The translations under genes and the position numbers were made by a program. From NCBI GenBank assembly GCA_944384655.1, contig CALWUF010000001.1, positions 1-33,146 of the forward strand: a stretch of 33,146 nt of DNA, in the 5' to 3' direction. The notes beneath the pieces were generated by a model that worked only from the letters and a program-made list of their open reading frames with translations, made no database searches and was not told the origin of the DNA. The stretch comes from an uncultured Butyricicoccus sp. (GTDB lineage: Bacteria; Bacillota; Clostridia; Oscillospirales; Butyricicoccaceae). How positions within the stretch are numbered: the first letter of the stretch is position 1; each line of letters opens with the position of its first letter. This document shows, piece by piece, positions 25,353 to 33,041 of this stretch.

Positions 25353-26228
25353 TCAGAAAATCCCCGGAATCGCCCTTGCAATCAGCATACCTCCCGCAAA
25401 GGAGCATGCATTGGCAACAAACGCATACAACACAGCCTTTTTTCTGGATATCGCAGGCTGTCCCGCTTTGGGAAACAGCATGGCATAACAGATGGCCTCG
25501 ATCACAAATACGACCACTTCAAACAGCAAATAATACGCCACAAATGCATAACTGCCCTGATGGTAATTGATCGCGTTGAGCAGCACATTCAAAATCACTT
25601 GTGTGATCACGTTAATACCGGTGATCCATATAAGCAGCTTTTTTCGACGGAAACCAAACAAAACAGCAATACCGATCTCCAGTGCAATTGTAAACAGGAG
25701 CCGGCAAAGAAGGGAAATGAACTCCCATGTGTATTCATAACTCGTATTGGCTACAAGCACTGCATCCGATTCAAGATTGTTCATATCTACCGTAAAATAG
25801 CTGTCAAAGGCATATCTCTCATAAATCCCACTGACAACAAACGTTTCTGTTTCCGGATAATACAGCAAAATTTTAAAGGTTTCAGGCGGATAATACGTCC
25901 AGTCCAGTTGATGTGTTTCAGAACATATCCACCACTCCTGCAGGAAGTAAAAGCCATCTGGATCTTCATAGGAAAGAAAGGCATTCCAAATCTGCTTATT
26001 TTCCTGCGAATACTCATACGGATTATCTTCTGTTGTGCCGTCCCAGGCGGATAAAGGACCGGTAGAGCTTGACTCTGACAAAAGCGTTCCATAACACAGC
26101 TCACTGCCCATATTTTCAAATGTAATACAGACGGACGGTTTGGGAGTTATGTCTGCTCTTGCCGTGACAGAAAATAACACAGCAACCAGCAAAACGCTGA
26201 ACACAACGATACGCATTTGTTTTTTCAT
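25353..26228 (-). CDS. Secretory-signal membrane protein, unknown function
   Basis: A 291-residue protein. It starts with a signal peptide (about residues 5-25, ending TARA), continues with an extracytoplasmic domain of about 150 residues (ADITPKPSVCITF, YGTLLSESSSTGPLSAWDG, a Trp/Tyr-rich middle) and ends with about four membrane helices (roughly 170-192, 199-220, 226-250 and 268-288). I do not recognise a named family. The ATG at 26228 lies 9 bases after AGGAG; a GTG directly before it at 26231 is also possible. It is 68 bases after the small membrane protein gene and probably co-transcribed with it. Confidence 0.8.
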   Translation of the reverse strand: MKKQMRIVVFSVLLVAVLFSVTARADITPKPSVCITFENMGSELCYGTLLSESSSTGPLSAWDGTTEDNPYEYSQENKQIWNAFLSYEDPDGFYFLQEWWICSETHQLDWTYYPPETFKILLYYPETETFVVSGIYERYAFDSYFTVDMNNLESDAVLVANTSYEYTWEFISLLCRLLFTIALEIGIAVLFGFRRKKLLIWITGINVITQVILNVLLNAINYHQGSYAFVAYYLLFEVVVFVIEAICYAMLFPKAGQPAISRKKAVLYAFVANACSFAGGMLIARAIPGIF

Positions 26229-26296
26229 CACTCATCACTCCTTTTGATTTTTCCGATTGATCCTGCTCAACAGATTCCCGGCAAACGAGAATGCGT

Positions 26297-26539
26297 TCAT
26301 CCAATAAAAACAGTATAAAGCACAACGGCATAAACAAATATTGCTGTTGCAATCATCAAAATAAAGCCACCCCTGTCTCTACTGTTTCTGTATTCAATAC
26401 TTCTCAACAGGCACAGCGTAGCAATGGAGGTGAGCATCAGTGGATTGGTTATATCAAAGGGAAGAAGCTGAAATAACCCCAATGCCGCAAAGAAAATGGT
26501 CATAACAGATGCTATGATTTTGGCAGTTTTCACGAGCAT
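26297..26539 (-). CDS. Small membrane protein, unknown function
   Basis: An 80-residue protein with two or three hydrophobic segments (about 8-25, 32-46 and 58-78), joined by the basic loop SIEYRNSRDRGG. The ATG at 26539 is only 3 bases after AGGAGG, so a GTG at 26533 (9 bases after it) is an equally likely start, giving 78 residues. It has its own extended -10 promoter at 26586-26591. No family recognised. It is upstream of, and probably in an operon with, the signal-peptide membrane protein. Confidence 0.72.
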   Translation of the reverse strand: MLVKTAKIIASVMTIFFAALGLFQLLPFDITNPLMLTSIATLCLLRSIEYRNSRDRGGFILMIATAIFVYAVVLYTVFIG

Positions 26540-26585
26540 ATACCTCCTGCGTAAAACCCGGGTTTGTCATGGTATTTATATAAAA

Positions 26586-26591
26586 AGTATA
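26586..26591 (-). promoter_or_regulatory. Extended -10 promoter of the membrane protein pair
   Basis: Minus strand TATACT at 26591-26586 preceded by TGA, an extended -10 (TGnTATACT). No good -35. It lies 47 bases upstream of the ATG at 26539. Confidence 0.45.
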
Positions 26592-26624
26592 TCACAAGAA
26601 CACAAACAAATCCACTTATTTCAA

Positions 26625-26665
26625 ATAGAAAGCGCCCGGACAGCATTCAAACCGTCCGGGACGCT
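26625..26665 (-). terminator. Terminator after the histidine kinase gene
   Basis: Minus strand AGCG (26665-26662), one bulged base, CCCGGAC (26660-26654), 12-base loop, GTCCGGG (26641-26635), CGCT (26634-26631), then TTTCTATTT. It begins 19 bases after the kinase stop. Confidence 0.8.
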
Positions 26666-26684
26666 CACATAGGTCAATCATTCT

Positions 26685-28409
26685 TTACTTGGGCAGATAA
26701 ACACGGATCTCCGTCCCGATGCCCAGCGTACTGTCCAACTCCACGCGTCCGACATGATATTCAACAACATGTTTGACAATAGAGAGCCCAAGACCTGTAC
26801 CGCCAATTTGTTTGGAACGGCTTTTGTCCACACGATAAAAACGTTCAAACACGCGCATTTGCGACTCTTCCGGGATGCCAATGCCTGTGTCCTTGACTTT
26901 AATTTCAACTTCGCCATCGCCGTCGGACAATGTAACCCATACGTCGCCGTCCGGGCGGTTGTATTTAATGGCATTTTCACACAGGTTATAAATCATTTCA
27001 CTGAGCATAGCTTCCGCACCGGAAATCAACGGCACAGAACCCTCTACATGTAAATGAACCTTCGCCTTGCGTGCAACCGGATCGAGCGATTCCAACACAG
27101 CCGCACACAGTTCATTCAGATTGACAGATTCCATTTCCTCCGCCTGTTGAGGAGATTCCTCAATGCGCGACAGGCGGATGATGTCTTCAATCAGCGCAAT
27201 CAACCGCAGCGCTTCTTTATGGATGCTGCCGGAGAATGTGCGAATGTCATCCATGCTGGAAACCATTCCATTTTCCATCATCTCCGCATATCCGGAAATG
27301 GAAGTCAATGGCGTCTTCAGTTCATGCGATACATTGGCAGAAAATTCCCGACGGCTGCGCTCGGCCAATCGCTGCTGTGTCTCATCCAGTACAATAACAA
27401 CAACGCCCTGTACTTCCGACAGACGGATCATTGGGCTGGCATAGACATGATAAATCCTTCCATACATGGAAAATACAGCGTCCCGGCTATTGCCCTCCAA
27501 TGCAGCAGTCACACATTCATGCATTTCCCGCGTGCGATTGACAATCAAATAATTATGTCCCTGGAACTCATGCACATCTGCCTTGCGTCCAGTCAGCATA
27601 TGGATGGCACTTGGATTGATAGACACAATATTTTTATCCTTGGATATCAGCAACAAACCTTCTCGCATACTGTTTGTGATGATACCGAGGGTCTCCCGTT
27701 CCTGTTCCAGTGTCGCCTTCTGATCGTTAATTTGTTGATCTTGTGCACGGATATGCGAGACAAACGGTGTTAATTCATCATATGTCGCCCCGTCCTCTTC
27801 TTGGTGATCCAGCGCCCGTGCCGCCCGTTCAACAGGACGAATCATCCACTTTGTCAACCGGTGTGACAAAAACAGTGCCAAACCGAACAGTCCAATCATA
27901 ATGACAGTAATGCCTGGAATGGTACTCACAACCATGCTGTGAATGCTGGCATAACTGCGCGACAGACGCAGCACACAGCCATCTTGCAAACTGACTGCAT
28001 AATAATAGGTAGAGGTTTGCATCGTCTCAGACTTGCGCACATCTTCACCTGTGCCATTTGCCATTGCCTCTTGAATTTCGGGCCGGTCGAGATGGTTTTC
28101 CATATGCTCGGCCGTGGCATCGGAATCATATAACACCGTGCCATCATGGGTGATGAGCGTCGCCCTCGTATTGTCCGGCAAATGTACAAGCATATCGATA
28201 TATCCATCCTGTTCCATATACGTATAGGATGCACTGATGGTGTCGGTCAGATCGCGGATCATTTGCTCCGCCTGCCTCATGGAATACTGCATAGCAATTG
28301 TCAGCGTCAAAATACATGCACTGACAACACCGACCGCACTGAGCAACAGCAGTACCCAGTAAATTCTTTTTTTCATCTGTTTATTGAGTTGTTGTTTGTT
28401 ATTACTCAT
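26685..28409 (-). CDS. PhoR-like sensor histidine kinase
   Basis: A 574-residue membrane kinase: TM1 (about 17-40), extracytoplasmic domain (about 41-158), TM2 (about 160-182), a linker with a HAMP-like segment, a PAS domain (about 245-345), HisKA with H-box SHELKTPLTS (phospho-acceptor H362) and HATPase with NLCENAIKYN (N box), DTGIGIPEE (G1) and GGTGLGLSIV (G2). All motifs are intact. This order and length match the PhoR/PnpS type of Firmicutes, which sense phosphate limitation. The start overlaps the response-regulator stop as ATGA (28406-28409). No pst genes are in the window, so the phosphate link is inferred. Confidence 0.93.
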   Translation of the reverse strand: MSNNKQQLNKQMKKRIYWVLLLLSAVGVVSACILTLTIAMQYSMRQAEQMIRDLTDTISASYTYMEQDGYIDMLVHLPDNTRATLITHDGTVLYDSDATAEHMENHLDRPEIQEAMANGTGEDVRKSETMQTSTYYYAVSLQDGCVLRLSRSYASIHSMVVSTIPGITVIMIGLFGLALFLSHRLTKWMIRPVERAARALDHQEEDGATYDELTPFVSHIRAQDQQINDQKATLEQERETLGIITNSMREGLLLISKDKNIVSINPSAIHMLTGRKADVHEFQGHNYLIVNRTREMHECVTAALEGNSRDAVFSMYGRIYHVYASPMIRLSEVQGVVVIVLDETQQRLAERSRREFSANVSHELKTPLTSISGYAEMMENGMVSSMDDIRTFSGSIHKEALRLIALIEDIIRLSRIEESPQQAEEMESVNLNELCAAVLESLDPVARKAKVHLHVEGSVPLISGAEAMLSEMIYNLCENAIKYNRPDGDVWVTLSDGDGEVEIKVKDTGIGIPEESQMRVFERFYRVDKSRSKQIGGTGLGLSIVKHVVEYHVGRVELDSTLGIGTEIRVYLPK

Positions 28410-29104
28410 TTTCCAATCTTATAGCCTACGCCGCGGACAGTTTGAATCATTGTGCCGTCATCGCCCAACTTTTTCCGCAATGTGTTGATGTGAATGTCTA
28501 CCGTGCGGGTTGCACCACCATAATCAAACCCCCAAACCTGTTCCATAATCTGATCGCGCGTCAACACACGTCCCTGATTGCGCATGAGATCGCACAATAA
28601 CTTGAATTCCTTGCGCGTCAACATGACCTCATTGCCGTCCACTGTGACGATATGACTTGCCTCATCCACATAGATATTTTGGTATTCAAATACACCGCTT
28701 CCTTCATCGGCAGCTTGCCTGTCAGATTCCACTGTGCGGCGGGCCACGGCGCGAATGCGTGACAACAATTCCAAAATACCAAATGGTTTTGCAACATAGT
28801 CATCCGCACCCATATCCAGTCCGCGTACTTTGTCCATTTCGGCAGCTTTTGCCGTCAACATGATAGCTGGAATGCGTGCGGTCTTCGGTGTTGCGCGCAG
28901 TTTCTTGAGAATTGAAAGCCCATCTTCTCCAGGCAGCATGATATCCAACAGTACGAGATCAGGCTCCCGTTCATCTACCGCCTGGAAAAAAGCTACGCTG
29001 TCAGAAAATCCTCTTGCCATATAGCCACTTCCATTCAATGCGTAGACTACCATTGTACGGATGCTTTCGTCATCTTCTACTACATAAACCGACAGATTTT
29101 CCAT
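28406..29104 (-). CDS. PhoP-like OmpR-family response regulator
   Basis: A 232-residue regulator. The receiver domain (about 1-120) has acidic residues D11 and D12, the phospho-acceptor D54 in VLLDIMLPGEDG, and the conserved Lys in AKPFG. The C-terminal winged-helix DNA-binding domain (about 140-232) has LTRKEFKLLCDLMRNQGRV and TVDIHINTLRKKLGDDG. The ATG at 29104 has GGAGGAAACC upstream; the longer frame to 29251 includes the promoter and is rejected. It is the first gene of the two-component operon. Confidence 0.95.
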   Translation of the reverse strand: MENLSVYVVEDDESIRTMVVYALNGSGYMARGFSDSVAFFQAVDEREPDLVLLDIMLPGEDGLSILKKLRATPKTARIPAIMLTAKAAEMDKVRGLDMGADDYVAKPFGILELLSRIRAVARRTVESDRQAADEGSGVFEYQNIYVDEASHIVTVDGNEVMLTRKEFKLLCDLMRNQGRVLTRDQIMEQVWGFDYGGATRTVDIHINTLRKKLGDDGTMIQTVRGVGYKIGK

Positions 29105-29143
29105 GGTTTCCTCCGTCTTTGAAAATTTCTTACTCTCATTTTT

Positions 29144-29187
29144 ATTATAGCAGATTCCCTCTATTTTCAACGTAAAATGTATGTAAA
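29144..29187 (-). promoter_or_regulatory. Promoter and Pho-box-like repeat upstream of the two-component genes
   Basis: Minus strand TATAAT at 29149-29144, preceded by TGC (extended -10). TTGAAA at 29170-29165 leaves only a 15-base spacer. Just upstream, TTTACA (29187-29182) and TTTACG (29176-29171) are direct repeats with a 5-base gap, an 11-bp period like the PhoP box of Bacillus. This fits autoregulation by the regulator; inference. Confidence 0.5.
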
Positions 29188-29200
29188 GTATTGCGAGAAA

Positions 29201-29248
29201 TGCGATCCCCGGACGCCATTTGCCAAGACGCCGGGGATTGTTGTCGCA
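29201..29248 (-). terminator. Probable terminator after the EFR1 gene
   Basis: Outer arms TGCGA (29201-29205) and TCGCA (29244-29248), inner stem ATCCCCGG (29205-29212) with CCGGGGAT (29231-29238). The minus-strand tail is TTTCTC, a weak U-tract. It lies between the EFR1 stop and the regulator promoter. Its core resembles the repeat at 25261-25309. Confidence 0.5.
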
Positions 29249-29257
29249 CATTCGATA

Positions 29258-30082
29258 TTATAAAAACAGTTGAATTTCTGCTCTCCGGGTATATCCTTCT
29301 TCCAGCTCATGCTGATGGTACAAATAGCCCGCATCATCATAATATCGTGCCTGTTTGGGACATTTCTTGATACATGCGCCGCATTTAATGCAAATTCCTG
29401 TATACTTTCGCACATCCGTGCGGTCAATCGACCCCATTGGGCAAACCTCTGCACATACACCGCAATTGTCACAGATATCTTTTACCTTCGGTTTCACCTT
29501 GAGGATGTTGACCGGATTGCCCTGTCGGTCACGCGGTGTATAATACGGTCGAATCGGCGTTTGCCCATTCACAGAAACTGCCTGCTTCGGGACATCGTCC
29601 AGCGCACGCAATTTGGTTGCCAATGCACGCGCAAACTCCTCTGCGCACTGCAAATCCGCCGCATCCGGGCGCCCTGCCGCCAGCGTATAGGAAAACGAAT
29701 GTTCCCCGACAAACGCCGCACCACCCACGGTGTGAAAACCAGACGCTTCCAAAAGATTGCGCAATTCAATCAACGCATCATCATAATTTCGATTGCCGAA
29801 CAATACAATCGGAACGGCAAGGGCACCATTTCCCGTTACTTGCCCGTTCAAATAGGGTAACAACACATTCGGCACACGTCCTGCATACACCGGTGTGCCG
29901 ACCAATGCCAATTCATCTGACGCGCATACCACGGTATGTGTACGCGCCATCGGCAGTGTGAAGTCATCCTCCTGTATGGCAACACCCAACTCTTGTGCCA
30001 ACGTCTCACCGATACAACGCAATACCTTCTGTGTTGTACCCGTCGCACTGAAATAAATCAGTCGTATTCGCTGAATATTCAT
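29258..30082 (-). CDS. EFR1-type flavodoxin/ferredoxin fusion
   Basis: A 274-residue fusion of a flavodoxin-like domain (about 1-160) and a C-terminal ferredoxin part. The FMN phosphate-binding loop is FSATGTTQKV. Two [4Fe-4S] motifs, CDNCGVCAEVCP (about 209-220) and CIKCGACIKKCP (about 233-244), are complete. Such EFR1 proteins are probable electron carriers of anaerobes; partners are unknown here. The GGAGGG SD is well placed. Promoter at 30113-30141. Confidence 0.92.
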   Translation of the reverse strand: MNIQRIRLIYFSATGTTQKVLRCIGETLAQELGVAIQEDDFTLPMARTHTVVCASDELALVGTPVYAGRVPNVLLPYLNGQVTGNGALAVPIVLFGNRNYDDALIELRNLLEASGFHTVGGAAFVGEHSFSYTLAAGRPDAADLQCAEEFARALATKLRALDDVPKQAVSVNGQTPIRPYYTPRDRQGNPVNILKVKPKVKDICDNCGVCAEVCPMGSIDRTDVRKYTGICIKCGACIKKCPKQARYYDDAGYLYHQHELEEGYTRRAEIQLFL

Positions 30083-30112
30083 ACCTTTCCCTCCACGATT
30101 TGTGATAGTTAC

Positions 30113-30141
30113 AGTATATCATAAACAGTCGAATAACCCAA
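30113..30141 (-). promoter_or_regulatory. Promoter of the EFR1 gene
   Basis: Minus strand: TTGGGT (30141-30136), 17-base spacer, TATACT (30118-30113), with TGA before the -10 as an extended element. It overlaps no gene and lies 31 bases upstream of the ATG. Confidence 0.55.
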
Positions 30142-30152
30142 TGATTTTCCGC

Positions 30153-30863
30153 TCATTTTGCGGCAGCATCCACAAACGCCTGGAAAATCTTCCGACTATC
30201 CGCATCCCGTTGCCATGAAAATTCCGGATGCCACTGTGTGGCAAGGAAAAATGGTTGTCTTCGGTCTTCAATTGCCTCAATCAGACCATCTGGCGCCCAT
30301 GCACAAGCGGTCAGTACGGGGGACAGGTGGTGTATCCCCTGATGGTGATAACTGTTGACTTGTAATTTAGATTTCTCAAGAATACGATATAGCAGGCTGC
30401 CTTCATCAATTGTAACAGGATGCACTGCGCGGTCATAGGGCGGCGTCATATGATGCTCTATCCTGCTCGGCAGTTCATCGGGGATATGCTGATACAATGT
30501 ACCGCCCAATGCCGCATTAAACAACTGTATGCCGCGGCAGATACCATAGGCTGGCTTGCGGCGTATACGGCACAGGCGCAGCAATTCCCATTCCATCTCA
30601 TCACGTCTGCGGCAGATTTCTCCGCAGCTTTGTCGCATCGGCTGCCCATAACGCGCAGGATCGATATCCTGTCCACCGGTAAACAATACGCCGTGCACAC
30701 GGTCAAGCAATTGCTGTAGCTTATCCCGGTCATGTGTCAATGGAAAAATCACAGGCAATCCGCCTGCCTGTACAATGCCTTCCATATAGCCGGGAAGCAT
30801 CCAAAGGCTATTGCGTTGTTTATCATAAAGCGGTACAATGCCGATCATTGCCGGTCGATTCAT
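30153..30863 (-). CDS. Class-I glutamine amidotransferase, peptidase C26 (PuuD-like)
   Basis: A 236-residue gamma-glutamyl-gamma-aminobutyrate hydrolase-type protein. The catalytic triad is visible: C109 in AYGICRGIQLFN, H212 and E214 in TQWHPEFS. GGQDIDPARYG matches the family. In Escherichia coli the relative PuuD splits gamma-glutamyl-GABA in putrescine breakdown; no other Puu genes are near, so the substrate is uncertain. A GAGGAGG SD precedes the ATG. It follows the microprotein gene and its terminator, so it may have its own promoter, not seen clearly. Confidence 0.9.
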   Translation of the reverse strand: MNRPAMIGIVPLYDKQRNSLWMLPGYMEGIVQAGGLPVIFPLTHDRDKLQQLLDRVHGVLFTGGQDIDPARYGQPMRQSCGEICRRRDEMEWELLRLCRIRRKPAYGICRGIQLFNAALGGTLYQHIPDELPSRIEHHMTPPYDRAVHPVTIDEGSLLYRILEKSKLQVNSYHHQGIHHLSPVLTACAWAPDGLIEAIEDRRQPFFLATQWHPEFSWQRDADSRKIFQAFVDAAAK

Positions 30864-30886
30864 ACGTTGTTCCTCCTCAAAACAGC

Positions 30887-30919
30887 AAAAAAATAGAACG
30901 GATACCTTTGCATCCGCTC
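30887..30919 (-). terminator. Terminator after the microprotein gene
   Basis: Minus strand GAGCGGAT (30919-30912), 8-base loop, ATCCGTTC (30903-30896) with one G-U pair, followed by TATTTTTTT. It lies 27 bases after the stop of the 38-residue ORF. Confidence 0.85.
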
Positions 30920-30945
30920 CATTGCTACATTTATTCTGTATTCAA

Positions 30946-31062
30946 TTAAAATTCAATTTTCGACTGACTCATGCTCGCCACGCTGACTGCTACAATTGCC
31001 GTTCCCAGCATGGTAATCAGTGCGCCGAGAGAAAGGGTCGCAATGCTCAGACCTCTGTTCAT
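30946..31062 (-). CDS. 38-residue single-pass membrane microprotein
   Basis: An ORF of 38 codons: it starts MNRGLSIATLSLGALITMLG, has a hydrophobic helix (about residues 5-31, TAIVAVSVASM at its end) and a short tail SQSKIEF. Support as a real gene: a GGGGTGAT SD before the ATG, an extended -10 promoter upstream (31100-31105) and a Rho-independent terminator directly downstream, all on the same strand. No family is recognised. It could be a small membrane regulator; a toxin is also possible but no antitoxin was seen. Confidence 0.6.
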   Translation of the reverse strand: MNRGLSIATLSLGALITMLGTAIVAVSVASMSQSKIEF

Positions 31063-31099
31063 CGTTGATCACCCCGCATTATCTGAAATCTTCTGTATT

Positions 31100-31108
31100 A
31101 GTATACCA
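31100..31108 (-). promoter_or_regulatory. Extended -10 promoter of the microprotein gene
   Basis: Minus strand TATACT at 31105-31100 preceded by TGG (TGGTATACT). The -35 region would overlap the recQ stop and is poor. The same GTTGTGGTA sequence precedes the cdaA -10. Confidence 0.5.
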
Positions 31109-31124
31109 CAACTCTCCTAAAATT

Positions 31125-32954
31125 TCATTCTTTTTCTGAAAAATATCCAGAACAATATTTTTCAATGACTCGTAGGATGGCTTTTGATTCTTTTTTCACT
31201 CTTCCATCCTGACCTGCAATCCTTTGTACTTCATCCTCTGTCTTGGGCAGCTTGTGCACCAACAATTCCAACGTCCGGTCAGAAAACACGCCATGCGGTG
31301 GAATGCCATGCCGTGCCGCTGATTTTTGGCGATACTTGCGCAATGCACATGACAGCTCCGGTCGCTCAGACTGACTGGAGGCACGTGCCAGCCGTGCCTC
31401 CTTCTGTGAGACACGCACGCGCAGGGTCACTGTTTCCCCGTGAAACAGCACCCGTTTTGCCCCTACGCTCAACCGCAATCGAACATGCGGGTTTTCCTGC
31501 CGCACAAGATAACCGCAGCTTATCAGATGGCTGATGACTGCGGCAATGTCTTCCGGCTTCCTATCCCGCATAATGCCGTATGTGGACAGTTCATCATATC
31601 CGGCTGCACACATATCTGCGTCTGTACAACCGCGCAGAATGCGACAAATCATACCTGCATCGCACTGCTCCTTTGCGCGGTACACACAGGACAGGATTTT
31701 CTGTGCATCCACTGTAACGTCTTTTTCCACGCTGGACGCCTCACAATTGCCACATTGTCCACAGAAATCCGATGTTTCCTGTCCAAAATAGCGCAGGATA
31801 TGCTGTCGCAGACACTGATCCGTGAACACATATCGCTTCATGTGTGCAAGCTGTTCCATCCTGTGCTTTTTGAGCCATTCCACTTCTTCATCGGTGAGCA
31901 TCGGATTTTCCGGATCAAGACCGATCAAATATTCATGCAAGCCAATGTCCGCCTCATCGAACAGCAAGAGACAGTGCGCAGGTGCGCCATCCCGTCCAGC
32001 GCGTCCCGCTTCCTGATAGTAACTTTCAACGTCACGCGGCATGCCATAGTGCACGACAAAACGAACATCCGGCTTATCAATGCCCATGCCGAACGCATTG
32101 GTCGCCACAATGACCGGGACGTTGCCACTGACAAACTTCTGCTGCGCTGTCCGCCGCGCCAGCGATTCCATGCCTGCATGATATGCGATCGCCCGAATGC
32201 CGTTATCGCACAGATAACGCGCCATCTCTTCCGTTTTTTTGCGTGTCAGGCAATAGACAATACCGGATGCCCCGTGCTGTGTGTGAATAAACCGCACCAG
32301 CTGCGCTTCCCGGTCATAAACCCGCCGCACCTCATAATACAGGTTTGCGCGGTCAAAGCTGGTCACAAGCCGTTCCGGTCTGTTGAGACCGAGCGCCTGT
32401 ACAATGTCCTCCCGTACCCGCGCTGTTGCCGTCGCGGTAAATGCAGAAATCACTGGCCGTTTTGACAGCCCCTGGATAAATTGTGGGATGCGCCGGTAAC
32501 TTGGGCGGAAATCATGCCCCCATTGAGAAATGCAGTGTGCTTCGTCCACTGCGACCATACCAATCGGCAGGCAGTGGATCAACTGAACAAAATCCGGCTG
32601 CATCAGCCGCTCCGGTGCAACATAAATCAGCTTACAGCGTCCCTTGATCGCCTGTTGCATCGTCTGCCTGCGTTCCTCTGACGTCTGCGCGCTGTTGAAC
32701 AGACAGGCGGAAATCCCTGCCCGGCACAATGCGGCTACCTGATCCTGCATCAGAGAAATGAGCGGTGAAACAACCAATGTCACTCCTGGCAAAAGCATGC
32801 CGGCGATCTGATAACAGATCGATTTTCCCGCGCCAGTCGGCATGACACCCAACACATCACGTCCTCCAAGCATCGCATCAATCAGCTTCTGTTGCCCTGG
32901 ACGGAACGACGTATAGCCAAACGATTCCTGTAACAATCTGTGTTTTAAATCCAT
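31125..32954 (-). CDS. recQ: ATP-dependent DNA helicase RecQ
   Basis: A 609-residue 3'-to-5' helicase. It starts MDLKHRLLQESFGYTSFRPGQ (motif 0), with Walker A PTGAGKS (about 38-44), motif II DEAH in VAVDEAHCISQWGHDFRPSY, and ATNAFGMGIDKPDVRFVVH and QEAGRAGRDG in the second RecA domain. The RQC zinc ligands are C-x16-C-x2-C-x2-C-like in CLRQHILRYFGQ and FCGQCGNC. A C-terminal HRDC-like domain (GIPPHGVFSDRTLELLVHK) is present. The frame opens upstream to 33020, but the ATG at 32954 has a GGCGGG SD and a normal start. The stop at 31125 has no obvious terminator. Confidence 0.95.
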   Translation of the reverse strand: MDLKHRLLQESFGYTSFRPGQQKLIDAMLGGRDVLGVMPTGAGKSICYQIAGMLLPGVTLVVSPLISLMQDQVAALCRAGISACLFNSAQTSEERRQTMQQAIKGRCKLIYVAPERLMQPDFVQLIHCLPIGMVAVDEAHCISQWGHDFRPSYRRIPQFIQGLSKRPVISAFTATATARVREDIVQALGLNRPERLVTSFDRANLYYEVRRVYDREAQLVRFIHTQHGASGIVYCLTRKKTEEMARYLCDNGIRAIAYHAGMESLARRTAQQKFVSGNVPVIVATNAFGMGIDKPDVRFVVHYGMPRDVESYYQEAGRAGRDGAPAHCLLLFDEADIGLHEYLIGLDPENPMLTDEEVEWLKKHRMEQLAHMKRYVFTDQCLRQHILRYFGQETSDFCGQCGNCEASSVEKDVTVDAQKILSCVYRAKEQCDAGMICRILRGCTDADMCAAGYDELSTYGIMRDRKPEDIAAVISHLISCGYLVRQENPHVRLRLSVGAKRVLFHGETVTLRVRVSQKEARLARASSQSERPELSCALRKYRQKSAARHGIPPHGVFSDRTLELLVHKLPKTEDEVQRIAGQDGRVKKESKAILRVIEKYCSGYFSEKE

Positions 32955-33041
32955 CTGTTTCCCGCCTTTTTCAGTTTCTATATATAAGTATGTCATATTT
33001 TCTGTTATCCTGCAAGTCACTGTAGGTTTGTCAATGATGTG

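Noticed and set aside
31440..32465. Long open frame of 341 residues on plus opposite recQ
   Set aside because: Lies antisense to a complete RecQ gene; the protein has no recognisable domain and no SD. Other long plus-strand frames opposite genes were dropped for the same reason.
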